22,792 nucleotides of DNA, from positions 152 to 22,943 of the forward strand of contig NZ_DJHF01000027.1 of assembly GCF_002433005.1 (NCBI RefSeq), given 5' to 3'. Source of the DNA: Acetomicrobium sp. UBA5826. GTDB taxonomy: Bacteria > Synergistota > Synergistia > Synergistales > Acetomicrobiaceae. The position numbers and the translations under genes are program-made. The notes below the pieces were generated by a model that searched no databases, was not told the DNA's origin, and saw only the letters and a list, made by a program, of their open reading frames with translations. Numbering within the stretch: the stretch's first letter is position 1; each line of letters starts with the position of its first letter. Positions 14,969 to 22,776 of this stretch are shown here, one piece after another.

Positions 14969-15829
14969 TTAAAGCTCTCTTCCTTTCAGACGACCGCCGG
15001 CATGCCTGGTAGCGTTACAGGAAATATTAACCGCCACGGGAAGACCCGCTATGTGGGTGGGCATGAACTCTGCCAGAACGTCAAGGACGGTCACCTTTCC
15101 TCCATATCCGCCTGGGCCCAAGCCCAACTCGTTCACATGGCGAAGCATCTTTTCTTCCAACCCGGCATATCGTTCGTCGGCGTTTCTGCAGCCAATCGGC
15201 CGAAGCAGCGCTCTCTTGGCTAATATGGGTGCACTTTCAAAGTTTCCCCCGATTCCCACTCCCACCACGAGAGGGGGACAGGCATTCTGGCCCTTTCTTG
15301 CAACGACGTCTTTAACGAAATCGATCACGCCCTCTTCTCCTTCGCCCGGAGACAGCATGGCCAGGGCCGAGGCGTTTTCGCTTCCCATGCCCTTGGGAAC
15401 CACTGTAATTTTCACTTCGCTTCCTTCGACGAACCTCAAATGCACGACGGCCGGCGTGTTGTCGCCTGTGTTTTTCCTGTCGTACAGGGGATCGCTTACT
15501 ACCGACCTTCTAAGGTAAGATCCGAGATACGCCCTTCGCACGCCCTCATCGACCGATTCCTGCAGGCTTTTGCCGACCAGAAGAACCTCCTGCCCCCAAT
15601 CCACAAAGACTACGGTCATCCCGCAGTCTTGACAGAGGGGCATTTTTTCTTTCCGAGCGATCTCAACGTTTTGAAGCAGATCGTCCAGGACGGCCTGTCC
15701 ATAGAGGGACTGTTCGTGTTCTTTTGCCTTAACTAAGCCGTATTCCACATCCTCCGGAAGACGAATGTTGGCCTCTATACATAACTCTTCGACTAATTTT
15801 ACGACCTCAAATGAATCCAGATATTTCAA
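14969..15829 (-). CDS. Class I fumarate hydratase, alpha subunit
   Basis: The 286-residue iron-sulfur subunit of the oxygen-sensitive two-subunit fumarase. MPLCQDCGMTVVF gives Cys66/Cys69, and Cys184 (NACPPLVVG) and Cys271 (ISCNATRHAGG) are in the places expected for the other two cluster ligands. GVGIGGNFE (190-198) is a family signature. The start is TTG 15829 with AAGGGAAG upstream; no better ATG exists nearby. It lies 92 bases after the decarboxylase beta gene, with a strong hairpin between. In a succinate/propionate fermenter it works as malate to fumarate, upstream of fumarate reductase; tartrate dehydratase alpha is the homologous alternative. Confidence 0.93.
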   Translation of the reverse strand: MKYLDSFEVVKLVEELCIEANIRLPEDVEYGLVKAKEHEQSLYGQAVLDDLLQNVEIARKEKMPLCQDCGMTVVFVDWGQEVLLVGKSLQESVDEGVRRAYLGSYLRRSVVSDPLYDRKNTGDNTPAVVHLRFVEGSEVKITVVPKGMGSENASALAMLSPGEGEEGVIDFVKDVVARKGQNACPPLVVGVGIGGNFESAPILAKRALLRPIGCRNADERYAGLEEKMLRHVNELGLGPGGYGGKVTVLDVLAEFMPTHIAGLPVAVNISCNATRHAGGRLKGREL

Positions 15830-15851
15830 TTAAACTTCCCTTCTTCTTGTC

Positions 15852-15886
15852 AAATACCCGGAAAGAGCTCCTCTTTCCGGGTATTT
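15852..15886 (-). terminator. Strong hairpin between mmdB and the fumarase genes
   Basis: A 16-bp perfect stem (15852-15867 with 15871-15886) and a 3-base loop, 35 bases after the mmdB stop on the minus strand. The stem ends in A/T pairs, so the 3' arm gives a TATTT run before GACAAG; the T run is short on the minus strand and longer on the plus strand (ATTTTAAATT). Termination is likely but may be partial, because only 22 bases remain before the fumarase start. Confidence 0.8.
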
Positions 15887-15921
15887 TAAATTCTTAATTC
15901 GCAATAAAGACGTCACGTCAC

Positions 15922-17043
15922 TTACGAAAGCAAGGTGAGCATGACTCCGGCTGCAACAGCTGTGCCTATAACGCCAGCGACGTTAGGGCCCATGGCGTGC
16001 ATCAGCAGGAAGTTGCCGGGGTCCTCTTTCTGGGAAATCCTTTGAACCACGCGGGCAGCCATGGGAACGGCCGAAACTCCTGCAGCACCAATCATGGGGT
16101 TGATCTTTCCGCCGGAAAGCACTTTCATGATTTGTCCCAAAAGCAGGCCTCCTGCCGTGCTGGCAGCAAAGGCAACCAATCCCAGAAGGATTATCTTGAT
16201 CGTTGCAGGAGTCAAAAAGACTGTTGCGTCCATGGTAGCTCCAACGCTTATACCTAAAAAGATAGTAGTCGCATTAAGCACTTCGTTTTGAGCGGCAAGG
16301 GACAATCTGTCGGTAACTCCGCACTCCCTAAGCAAGTTGCCGAACATTAACATCCCGATAAGAGGAACGGAAGCAGGCAAGATCAATCCCGCCACAACCG
16401 TAGAGACGATGGGAAACAATATTCTCTCTTTTTTAGAGACAGGTCTCAACTGCTCCATTCGAATTTTTCTGTCCTGTTTAGTGGTTAGCAGTCGGATCAC
16501 GGGTGGCTGAATTATAGGAACCAGGGACATGTAGCTGTAAGCTGCAACGGCCGTCGCTCCAAGCAGATGAGGAGCCAATTTGGCGGCAAGGTATATCGTC
16601 GTAGGGCCGTCTGCACCACCGATGATGGCTATGGGAGCTGCTTCCTTGACGGTGAAGCCCAAAGCCACGGCACCCAAAAGCGCTATAAAGACGCCCAATT
16701 GAGCGGCAGCACCGAGCAAGAAAGTAATGGGGTTTGCTATCAGCGGTCCAAAGTCGGTGAGAGCACCTATTCCCATGAATATTATTATGGGAAATATCTC
16801 GTGCTCTATGCCGAAGGAAATGTATTTTAAAAAACCTCCTTCTTCCATTATTCCCGATAGAGGAAGGTTGACGAGCAGACATCCTACAGATATGGGAACC
16901 AAAAGCAACGGCTCGAAACCCTTTCCTATTGCCAGATAAAGGAGGATCGATGCCACACCGATCATCACCAGGTTGCCCCACGACAACCCTGCAAAACCAG
17001 ATTGGTTGTAGATGCCAAACAAAGCATTGAGATATATTTCCAT
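15922..17043 (-). CDS. mmdB: Methylmalonyl-CoA decarboxylase, beta subunit (Na+-pumping membrane subunit)
   Basis: A 373-residue, highly hydrophobic protein of the OadB/MmdB/GcdB family. It takes the carboxyl group from carboxybiotin, releases CO2 and exports Na+ across the cytoplasmic membrane. GGADGPTTIYLA with Asp145 matches the essential Na+-binding aspartate region of this family; SYMSLVPIIQPP follows, and the C-terminal MHAMGPNVAGVIGTAVAAGV is conserved. Length is normal for the short MmdB form. ATG 17043 has AAGGAGG 9 bases upstream. It is the last gene of the mutase-epimerase-decarboxylase unit. Sequence alone does not separate methylmalonyl-CoA from oxaloacetate or glutaconyl-CoA decarboxylases; the neighbours do. 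Confidence 0.95.
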   Translation of the reverse strand: MEIYLNALFGIYNQSGFAGLSWGNLVMIGVASILLYLAIGKGFEPLLLVPISVGCLLVNLPLSGIMEEGGFLKYISFGIEHEIFPIIIFMGIGALTDFGPLIANPITFLLGAAAQLGVFIALLGAVALGFTVKEAAPIAIIGGADGPTTIYLAAKLAPHLLGATAVAAYSYMSLVPIIQPPVIRLLTTKQDRKIRMEQLRPVSKKERILFPIVSTVVAGLILPASVPLIGMLMFGNLLRECGVTDRLSLAAQNEVLNATTIFLGISVGATMDATVFLTPATIKIILLGLVAFAASTAGGLLLGQIMKVLSGGKINPMIGAAGVSAVPMAARVVQRISQKEDPGNFLLMHAMGPNVAGVIGTAVAAGVMLTLLS

Positions 17044-17065
17044 AGCCTGAAGCCTCCTTAAAGGG

Positions 17066-17521
17066 CTATCCGATGACGGCCAGCGTATCGCCGGTGTTTA
17101 CGTTGTCACCTTCTTTGACTTTCACTTCCCTGACCACGCCGTCCGAGGGGGCCAAAATTTCATTTTCCATCTTCATGGCTTCCAAGACCATTATGTTCTG
17201 GCCATTTTTGACCTGAGCGCCCGGTTGAACGAGAACTTTCAGTATTTTACCCGGCATCGGCGCCGATACGACCGTTCCGCCTGCGGAAGGCGCAGGAGCC
17301 GCAGGGGAGGGCTTGGGAGCAGGAGTCGGCTTGCTCGGGGCCGGCGCCTGGGGAACAGGCATGGGTGCGGGAGCAGCCTGCTGCATGGGAACCTGAGCAG
17401 GTGAAACCTGCGGAAGGGGTGCAAAATTTTGAGAATAATTTGCGCCGACCGATCCTTCAAGCTCTTCAACTACCACCTCGTATTCTCTGCCGTTTATAGT
17501 TATCTTGTATTTTTTCTGCAT
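17066..17521 (-). CDS. mmdC: Methylmalonyl-CoA decarboxylase, gamma (biotin carrier) subunit
   Basis: A 151-residue biotin carrier. The C-terminal biotinyl domain (about 82-151) has EAMKMEN with Lys117 as the biotinylation site and the usual hairpin 35 residues from the end. A short N-terminal domain (1-22) is followed by a Pro/Ala-rich flexible linker (about 35-80) that lets the biotin swing between the transferase alpha subunit and membrane beta subunit. ATG 17521 has AGGAGG upstream. It lies 29 bases after mmdD and 22 bases before mmdB. Confidence 0.95.
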   Translation of the reverse strand: MQKKYKITINGREYEVVVEELEGSVGANYSQNFAPLPQVSPAQVPMQQAAPAPMPVPQAPAPSKPTPAPKPSPAAPAPSAGGTVVSAPMPGKILKVLVQPGAQVKNGQNIMVLEAMKMENEILAPSDGVVREVKVKEGDNVNTGDTLAVIG

Positions 17522-17550
17522 TTCGCGCTTCCTCCTAGAATTTATTGATT

Positions 17551-17955
17551 TTATTCCATACCTTCAAGACTTTCGTAGAAAGAGGCTTTCCGCCAAAGGC
17601 TGATCTTGGGAGGCGTTATTCTTTTTATCGACTTGACCGTGAAGGGCGCAGCGCCGAAGGCAGCGACAGCTGCCGTTATGGCTGCTACTTCCTCTTCGTT
17701 AATGCCGGAGCCTTCTCCTCGCGTCGCTTCACCATAAAGGACTTCTTCGGCAGGCGGTGGGGAAACCGTCTCCACCGGAGTTGTCTCACCACCGGACGGG
17801 GGGATCGCGTCCTTCTTTTTCCCTTCCGCCCCTCCAACTAACTTGATGGCAACTATAATAAGGGTCAAACCCCCTAACACCAAGAAGACCACGCTAAAGG
17901 CTATAATCGAAAGGATGAGCCCTCCGCGAAAGCCTTGCTCAAAAACGGAGATCAT
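17551..17955 (-). CDS. mmdD: Methylmalonyl-CoA decarboxylase, delta subunit (OadG family)
   Basis: A 134-residue single-span protein that anchors and assembles the decarboxylase. A membrane helix lies at about residues 12-38, followed by a charged and Pro/Thr-rich linker and the conserved C-terminal INEEEVAAITAAVAAFGAA segment, then a SLWRKAS tail as in OadG proteins. ATG 17955 has AAGGTGGTG upstream and is 13 bases after the alpha subunit stop. Gene order alpha-delta-gamma-beta is that of known methylmalonyl-CoA decarboxylase operons. Confidence 0.92.
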   Translation of the reverse strand: MISVFEQGFRGGLILSIIAFSVVFLVLGGLTLIIVAIKLVGGAEGKKKDAIPPSGGETTPVETVSPPPAEEVLYGEATRGEGSGINEEEVAAITAAVAAFGAAPFTVKSIKRITPPKISLWRKASFYESLEGME

Positions 17956-17968
17956 CTGTCACACCACC

Positions 17969-19528
17969 TTAGTTCGGCATTATGCCATGTTTGCGTTTGG
18001 GTCGAAGCTCCCTCTTCGTCTCAGAAAGCAGCAACGCCTGATAAATTTCCCTGCGAGTCTCCTCGGGCAATATAACGCGATCCACGAACCCTCGCGATGC
18101 AGCTACATAGGGATTCGCAAAGGCTTCCCGGTATTCTTCGATCTTCTGACGCCTTACGGCCTCCTTATCTTCTGCCTGATCTATTTCCCTCTTAAAGACT
18201 ATGTTGGCAGCACCCTCGGCACCCATTACGGCAATTTCAGCCTGGGGCCATGCCAATACCACATCGGCGCCCAGGTCCTTGCTGCACATGCCAAGGTAAG
18301 AACCTCCATAGGCCTTTCTCAGGATAACGGTTATCTTCGGCACGGTGGCTTCGGAATAGGCGTAGAGCATCTTGGCTCCGTGGCGTATGATCCCGCCCAA
18401 CTCCTGAGTTTTGCCCGGGAGATAACCTGGAACATCTACGAAGTTGACGACGGGAATGTTGTAGGCATCGCATACCCTGATGAAACGACTGGCCTTATCC
18501 GAGGCGTCTATATCGAGACATCCTGCTAGGTGGCGTGCCTGATTGGCTATGATGCCGATAACCCTGCCTCCCACTCTCGCAAAACCTGTCACTATGTTTT
18601 GTGCCCAATAGGGCTGCACTTCGAAGAAATCCCCATTATCGACGACGCAACCTATGACGTCTTTAACATCGTATCCTTTATTGGGATTGGTGGGAACCAG
18701 CTCTCTCAGGCGCATGTCGATCCTCTCGGGATCGTCGCCGGTATCTACGAAGGGCGGCTCTTCCATGTTGTTGCTCGGCAAGAAGCTCAACAACTTCCTC
18801 ACCTGGAGAAAGCAGTCATCCTCGTTGGCTGAAAAGAAGTGGGCCACACCGGATTTTTGGTTGTGGGTCATCGCTCCACCGATCTCTTCGCTGGTGACGT
18901 CCTCACCCGTAACTGCCTTGATGACTGCAGGGCCGGTTATGTGCATGATCCCAATCTTGTCCACCATAAACACGAAATCCATCAGGGCAGGGCTGTAAAC
19001 GGCACCTCCCGCACTGGGACCCGCTATTATGGATATCTGAGGGACTATGCCGCTAGCTTTCACATTTCTGAAAAATATGTTTCCGTAACCGGAGAGGGAG
19101 TCCACTCCCTCCTGAATGCGCGCACCGCCTGAGTCGTTAATTCCAACGACAGGAGCGCCATTGAGGAGCGCCATATCCAGGACCTTGCAAATTTTCTTCG
19201 CGTGCATCTCTCCCAAGGAACCGCCCATTACGGTAAAGTCTTGGCTAAAGACGTATACAAGGCGACCTTCGACAGTTCCATAGCCCGTTACGACCCCGTC
19301 GCCGGGGATTTTTCGATTCTCCAGCCCGAAGAGAGAACAACGATGCTCGACATACTCGTCAAGCTCGACGAAAGAACCGGGGTCGAGCAGTTTATCTATC
19401 CTTTCCCTGGCCGTCAATTTGCCTCTTTTATGCTGTTTATCTACAGCTTCCTTTCCCTCGGGCAAACGCGCCCTTTCCTTTCTCGCCAAAAGCTCTTCGC
19501 ACAATTGATCTATCGTCTTATCGGCCAT
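17969..19528 (-). CDS. mmdA: Methylmalonyl-CoA decarboxylase, alpha subunit (carboxyltransferase)
   Basis: A 519-residue cytoplasmic carboxyltransferase of the acyl-CoA carboxylase beta / PCCB family. It moves the carboxyl group of (S)-methylmalonyl-CoA to the biotin of the gamma subunit, giving propionyl-CoA. Two crotonase-like halves are visible: N-terminal SQDFTVMGGSLGEMHAKKI and NDSGGARIQEGVDSLSGYG, C-terminal FVDVPGYLPGKTQE and AYGGSYLGM, plus PQAEIAVMGAEGAANIVF near the end. Of three nearby ATGs I chose 19528, which is 8 bases from GGGGAGG; 19549 precedes that site. It follows the epimerase by 21 bases. It could be a propionyl-CoA carboxylase subunit, but the beta and delta subunits alongside identify the Na+-pumping decarboxylase. 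Confidence 0.95.
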   Translation of the reverse strand: MADKTIDQLCEELLARKERARLPEGKEAVDKQHKRGKLTARERIDKLLDPGSFVELDEYVEHRCSLFGLENRKIPGDGVVTGYGTVEGRLVYVFSQDFTVMGGSLGEMHAKKICKVLDMALLNGAPVVGINDSGGARIQEGVDSLSGYGNIFFRNVKASGIVPQISIIAGPSAGGAVYSPALMDFVFMVDKIGIMHITGPAVIKAVTGEDVTSEEIGGAMTHNQKSGVAHFFSANEDDCFLQVRKLLSFLPSNNMEEPPFVDTGDDPERIDMRLRELVPTNPNKGYDVKDVIGCVVDNGDFFEVQPYWAQNIVTGFARVGGRVIGIIANQARHLAGCLDIDASDKASRFIRVCDAYNIPVVNFVDVPGYLPGKTQELGGIIRHGAKMLYAYSEATVPKITVILRKAYGGSYLGMCSKDLGADVVLAWPQAEIAVMGAEGAANIVFKREIDQAEDKEAVRRQKIEEYREAFANPYVAASRGFVDRVILPEETRREIYQALLLSETKRELRPKRKHGIMPN

Positions 19529-19549
19529 TATCATATCCTCCCCACGCAT

Positions 19550-19951
19550 CTAACGCTCGGAAATCTCGAGCAAAACGCCACCGGCAGCCTTTGGGTGAAC
19601 GAAAGCTATCTTTGCTCCCCCCGCCCCACAACGGGGCTTTTCGTCGATGAGCCGAATACCCTTATCCTTGAGCTCTTTCAAGGCTGCCTCTATGTCCTCT
19701 ACTTTAAGGGCCAAATGATGGATCCCTTCTCCTCTGCTTTCGATGAACTTGGAGATGGGACTCTCGGGGGAAGTGGGTTCTAAAAGCTCAATCTCCGTAC
19801 CGCCCAAGGGCAAGAAGGCAGTTACGACCTTCTGCTCTGCCACCTCTTCCCGACCTGTGCATTTGATGCCCAAGGCTTCCTCCCAGAACTTCAATGCTTC
19901 ATCGATAGATTTGACTGCTATTCCAATATGATCTACACCTATGGTCTTCAT
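19550..19951 (-). CDS. mce: Methylmalonyl-CoA epimerase
   Basis: A 133-residue vicinal-oxygen-chelate enzyme that interconverts (R)- and (S)-methylmalonyl-CoA, linking the mutase (R product) to the decarboxylase (S substrate). The two betaalphabetabetabeta modules are complete, with metal ligands His8 (VDHIGIAV), His79 (GIHHLALKV) and Glu129 (LLEI). Length is normal. It sits between the B12-binding mutase subunit (45-base gap) and mmdA. No fusion or truncation is seen. Confidence 0.95.
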   Translation of the reverse strand: MKTIGVDHIGIAVKSIDEALKFWEEALGIKCTGREEVAEQKVVTAFLPLGGTEIELLEPTSPESPISKFIESRGEGIHHLALKVEDIEAALKELKDKGIRLIDEKPRCGAGGAKIAFVHPKAAGGVLLEISER

Positions 19952-19996
19952 TTCCGCCTGCTCACGCTCCCTTCTCTATATCTTTAAAGGTACCCG

Positions 19997-20416
19997 TCAT
20001 ACATGCTCTTTTGCTCTTCTTTCCTGGACCGCCTCTTGAAGCCACTCTATGACCTTGGGCGTCGGGGTTCCCGGTCCGAAAACGGCCTTAACTCCCATCT
20101 GCTTTAGAACCGGCACATCGTCGTCGGGGATCACGCCGCCGCCAAAGACTATGATGTCTTCCGCCCCCCTTTTCTTTAAAAGCTCTATTACTTCCCTGAA
20201 ATAGTGTTCGTGAGCGCCCGATAATATGCTTAACCCAATTGCATCGGCGTCTTCCTGGATTGCGGTGGCAACTATCTGCTCGGGCGTCTGCCTTAAACCA
20301 GTATAAATGATTTCCATTCCCGCATCCCTGAGGGCCCTGGCCACGACCTTGGCCCCTCTGTCATGCCCGTCAAGACCGGGCTTTGCTACTATTACGCGTA
20401 TCTTCCTCTCGTCCAT
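19997..20416 (-). CDS. mcmA2: Methylmalonyl-CoA mutase, B12-binding (small/C-terminal) subunit
   Basis: A 139-residue free-standing cobalamin-binding domain. KPGLDGHDRGAK (12-23) contains the DxHxxG motif whose His18 replaces dimethylbenzimidazole as lower ligand to cobalt; SILSGAH (about 68-74) and FGGGVIPDDD (about 93-102) complete the B12 Rossmann fold. It works only with the large subunit encoded upstream, converting succinyl-CoA to (R)-methylmalonyl-CoA. The ORF can begin at 20431, but ATG 20416 is 8 bases from GGAGG, so I use it. Split mutases of this kind are common in archaea and anaerobic bacteria, whereas many bacteria carry this domain fused. Confidence 0.94.
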   Translation of the reverse strand: MDERKIRVIVAKPGLDGHDRGAKVVARALRDAGMEIIYTGLRQTPEQIVATAIQEDADAIGLSILSGAHEHYFREVIELLKKRGAEDIIVFGGGVIPDDDVPVLKQMGVKAVFGPGTPTPKVIEWLQEAVQERRAKEHV

Positions 20417-20435
20417 CGTCCCTGCCTCCATACAT

Positions 20436-22118
20436 TTAGAGGATTATGCTTTCCCTGTATTCGCCAAACTCTTCCCGCAATACGTCGCAGATCTCTCCCA
20501 AGGTTGCGTAAACTTTCACGGCCTCCAATATCTTGGGCATAATGTTCGCCGATTCGTCCTTAGCAGCCTTCCTGATTTCTTCCAATGCTTCTTTGACCTT
20601 TACGTTGTCCCTGCTTTCCTTCAAAGCTTTAAGCCTTGTGATTTGCTTTTCGGCCATGGAAGGATCTACCCTCAATATCTTGCGAGATGTCCCCTTTTCT
20701 TCTATTTGAAATTTATTTACTCCAACTACTATTTGCTCTCCCTTTTCGATGGCCCTCTGGTAGGCGTATGCCGAATCCTGAATCTGCTGCTGGACGTAAC
20801 CCTTTTCAATGGCAACGAGCATGCCTCCCATTTCGTCTATCTTATCTATGTACTCCTGAGCCCTTCTTTCTATCTCGTTTGTAAGCCACTCTAGGTAGTA
20901 ACTTCCGGCCAGGGGATCGACCGTGCTCGTCACCCCGGACTCGTAGGCAATGATCTGCTGAGTGCGAAGGGCTATTCGGACGCTTTCTTCCGTGGGCAAC
21001 GCCAAGGCTTCGTCGAAGCTGTTGGTGTGAAGCGACTGTGTGCCTCCCAAAACTGCAGCCAAGGCCTGAATAGTCACCCGTATTATGTTGTTTTCCGGCT
21101 GTTGAGCGGTTAGTGTGCATCCTGCCGTCTGAGTGTGGAAACGAAGTTTTTGCGCGTCCGCATTGGTGACTCCAAACCTTTCTCTCATGATCTTTGCCCA
21201 GAGCCTCCTGGCAGCCCGGAACTTGGCTATCTCTTCGAGGAAGTCGTTATGAGAGTTGAAGAAAAAGGACAGCCGGCGCCCGAATACATTTGGATCCAAC
21301 CCCTTCTTGACGGCGGCCTCTACGTAGGCTATCCCGTCTGCAAGAGTAAAGGCAACTTCCTGAACTGCTGTGGATCCCGCTTCTCTGATATGATATCCTG
21401 AAATAGATATGGTGTTCCATTTCGGGACGTGTTTGCTGCAAAACTCAAATATGTCCGTGATCAATCGCATGGAGGGCTTTGGAGGAAATATATAAGTTCC
21501 CCTTGCGATATATTCCTTTAATATGTCGTTTTGAATGGTTCCCGACAATTTGTCCGCCGGGACGTTCTGCTTTTCGCCGACAGCTATATACATGGCAAGC
21601 AGGATTGATGCCGGAGCATTTATAGTCATCGATGTGGAGACCTTGTCAAGAGGGATGCCGTCGAAGAGAATTTCCATGTCCTCCAGGCTGTCTATCGCAA
21701 CACCGACCTTGCCCACTTCCCCCTGAGCCATGGGGTGATCCGAATCGTAGCCAATCTGGGTGGGCAGGTCAAAGGCCACCGAAAGCCCCGTCTGTCCCTG
21801 CTGCAATAGGTATTTGTATCTTTCATTCGACTCCTCGGCTGAGGCATATCCCGCGTACTGGCGCATCGTCCAGAAACGCCCTCTGTACATGGTCGGCTGA
21901 ACGCCTCTGGTGTAGGGGTAATCGCCTGGAAAACCCAAATCTTCTGTGTAGTCGAGGTCCTTTATGTTTTCCGGGGTATATAACCTTTCTACGGGAACCC
22001 CGCCTCCCGTCGTAAAGGTGCTTTTACGCTCGGGGTACTTCTGAACTGTCTTTTTGACCTCTTCTTCATGCTTAAGGCGAGCTTCAGATATCTTTTCCAG
22101 TTCTTCCTCTTTGAACAT
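20436..22118 (-). CDS. mcmA1: Methylmalonyl-CoA mutase, large (catalytic, N-terminal) subunit
   Basis: A 560-residue TIM-barrel catalytic subunit of the adenosylcobalamin-dependent mutase. YPYTRGVQPTMYRGRFWTMR (67-86) and QYAGYASAEESN (87-98, with the active-site Tyr88) are family hallmarks, as are SVAFDLPTQIGYDSDH (113-128) and the HTQTAGCTLTAQQPENN and GGTQSLHTNSFDEA segments. The B12 domain is absent and supplied by the next gene, 19 bases downstream. ATG 22118 is 9 bases after GGGAGG; the GTG at 22127 lies inside that site and is unlikely. It is the first gene of a seven-gene unit. The usual G-protein chaperone (MeaB/ArgK) is not in the window. Isobutyryl-CoA mutase is a homologous alternative, made unlikely by the neighbours. 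Confidence 0.95.
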   Translation of the reverse strand: MFKEEELEKISEARLKHEEEVKKTVQKYPERKSTFTTGGGVPVERLYTPENIKDLDYTEDLGFPGDYPYTRGVQPTMYRGRFWTMRQYAGYASAEESNERYKYLLQQGQTGLSVAFDLPTQIGYDSDHPMAQGEVGKVGVAIDSLEDMEILFDGIPLDKVSTSMTINAPASILLAMYIAVGEKQNVPADKLSGTIQNDILKEYIARGTYIFPPKPSMRLITDIFEFCSKHVPKWNTISISGYHIREAGSTAVQEVAFTLADGIAYVEAAVKKGLDPNVFGRRLSFFFNSHNDFLEEIAKFRAARRLWAKIMRERFGVTNADAQKLRFHTQTAGCTLTAQQPENNIIRVTIQALAAVLGGTQSLHTNSFDEALALPTEESVRIALRTQQIIAYESGVTSTVDPLAGSYYLEWLTNEIERRAQEYIDKIDEMGGMLVAIEKGYVQQQIQDSAYAYQRAIEKGEQIVVGVNKFQIEEKGTSRKILRVDPSMAEKQITRLKALKESRDNVKVKEALEEIRKAAKDESANIMPKILEAVKVYATLGEICDVLREEFGEYRESIIL

Positions 22119-22155
22119 TAAGTTCACCCTCCCAAGAAATTCCGCCTTTTAGTAA

Positions 22156-22206
22156 TTTGCACATTTGTATTTATTATTTCGCACATTTTTATGCATTGCA
22201 ACATTT
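22156..22206. promoter_or_regulatory. Repeated GCACATTT elements in the mutase upstream region
   Basis: GCACATTT occurs at 22159-22166 and 22181-22188, 22 bases (two helical turns) apart, and a variant GCAACATTT at 22198-22206. On the minus strand a weak promoter, TTGCAA-17-AATAAT, runs through them. This may be a regulator site controlling the propionate unit. The rest of 22128-22346 is AT-rich noncoding sequence in which I see nothing else. Confidence 0.4.
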
Positions 22207-22323
22207 AGGAAATATTAAGACAATTCAAACTACTGTTTGCGCCTCTTCTACGCAACCCTGCAAAAACGATGCTATCATAGCGGGATCTATAAGTCCACAC
22301 TTCTTGGAGCTCTATAAAGACAA

Positions 22324-22352
22324 GTGACCATCGATATATCTTTTGCTATAAT
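22324..22352 (+). promoter_or_regulatory. Promoter of the zinc-ribbon protein gene
   Basis: GTGACC (22324-22329), a 17-base spacer and a perfect TATAAT (22347-22352) with an extended -10 TGC just before it. Predicted start near 22359, about 19 bases before ATG 22378. Confidence 0.75.
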
Positions 22353-22377
22353 TTAACGAGAAGAGATTAATATATAT

Positions 22378-22776
22378 ATGATTGAATGCTTTCTTTGCGG
22401 GAAGGGGTTCGTCAGCGCAGGACCCAAGGTTTGCCCAAGTTGCATGAAACGCCTTGATAAGCTTTACATAGATGCGAGGAACTACATAAGAGACAACCCT
22501 GACCTCAGGCTTAACGTGAAAGCATTGGCAGAAGAGCTAGATGTCGATCCGAGGGACATTCAGGCGTTGGTCGATATGGAGCGCCTTGAGCTCGAGGGTG
22601 AATCGGAGAGCAGCGACAGGCTATCCGAAAGAGAGCGGTTGTTGCTGGAGTTCGAAAAACACCTAAAAGACGGCAAGGGGAAGGACAAAGAATCCCGACG
22701 GATCAGGTATGCAGCCGAAAAATACGGCAAACAGGAGAAAAAAAGGAAGATTGAAAGCTGCCACAGGATTGCTTAA
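22378..22776 (+). CDS. Small zinc-ribbon protein with helix-turn-helix-like segment (YvyF-like architecture)
   Basis: A 132-residue soluble protein. Residues 4-22 carry CxxC and CxxC pairs (ECFLCGKG and KVCPSCMK), a likely zinc ribbon. Residues about 30-65 (LRLNVKALAEELDVDPRDIQALVDMERL) read as a small helix-turn-helix, and the rest (about 70-132) is highly charged, helical and Lys/Arg-rich. Zinc ribbon plus short HTH is the layout of the flagellar-operon protein YvyF of Bacillus and relatives (encoded next to flgM), but I cannot confirm that family here; a flgM gene would be expected downstream, beyond the window. The ribosome binding site is weak (GAGAAGAG, about 12 bases away). It is divergent from the mutase unit and has its own good promoter. 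Confidence 0.75.
   Translation: MIECFLCGKGFVSAGPKVCPSCMKRLDKLYIDARNYIRDNPDLRLNVKALAEELDVDPRDIQALVDMERLELEGESESSDRLSERERLLLEFEKHLKDGKGKDKESRRIRYAAEKYGKQEKKRKIESCHRIA

Noticed and set aside
22369..22380. Short alternating AT run just before ATG 22378
   Set aside because: Only about five AT repeats; ordinary for an AT-rich leader and not evidence of a phase-variable tract.
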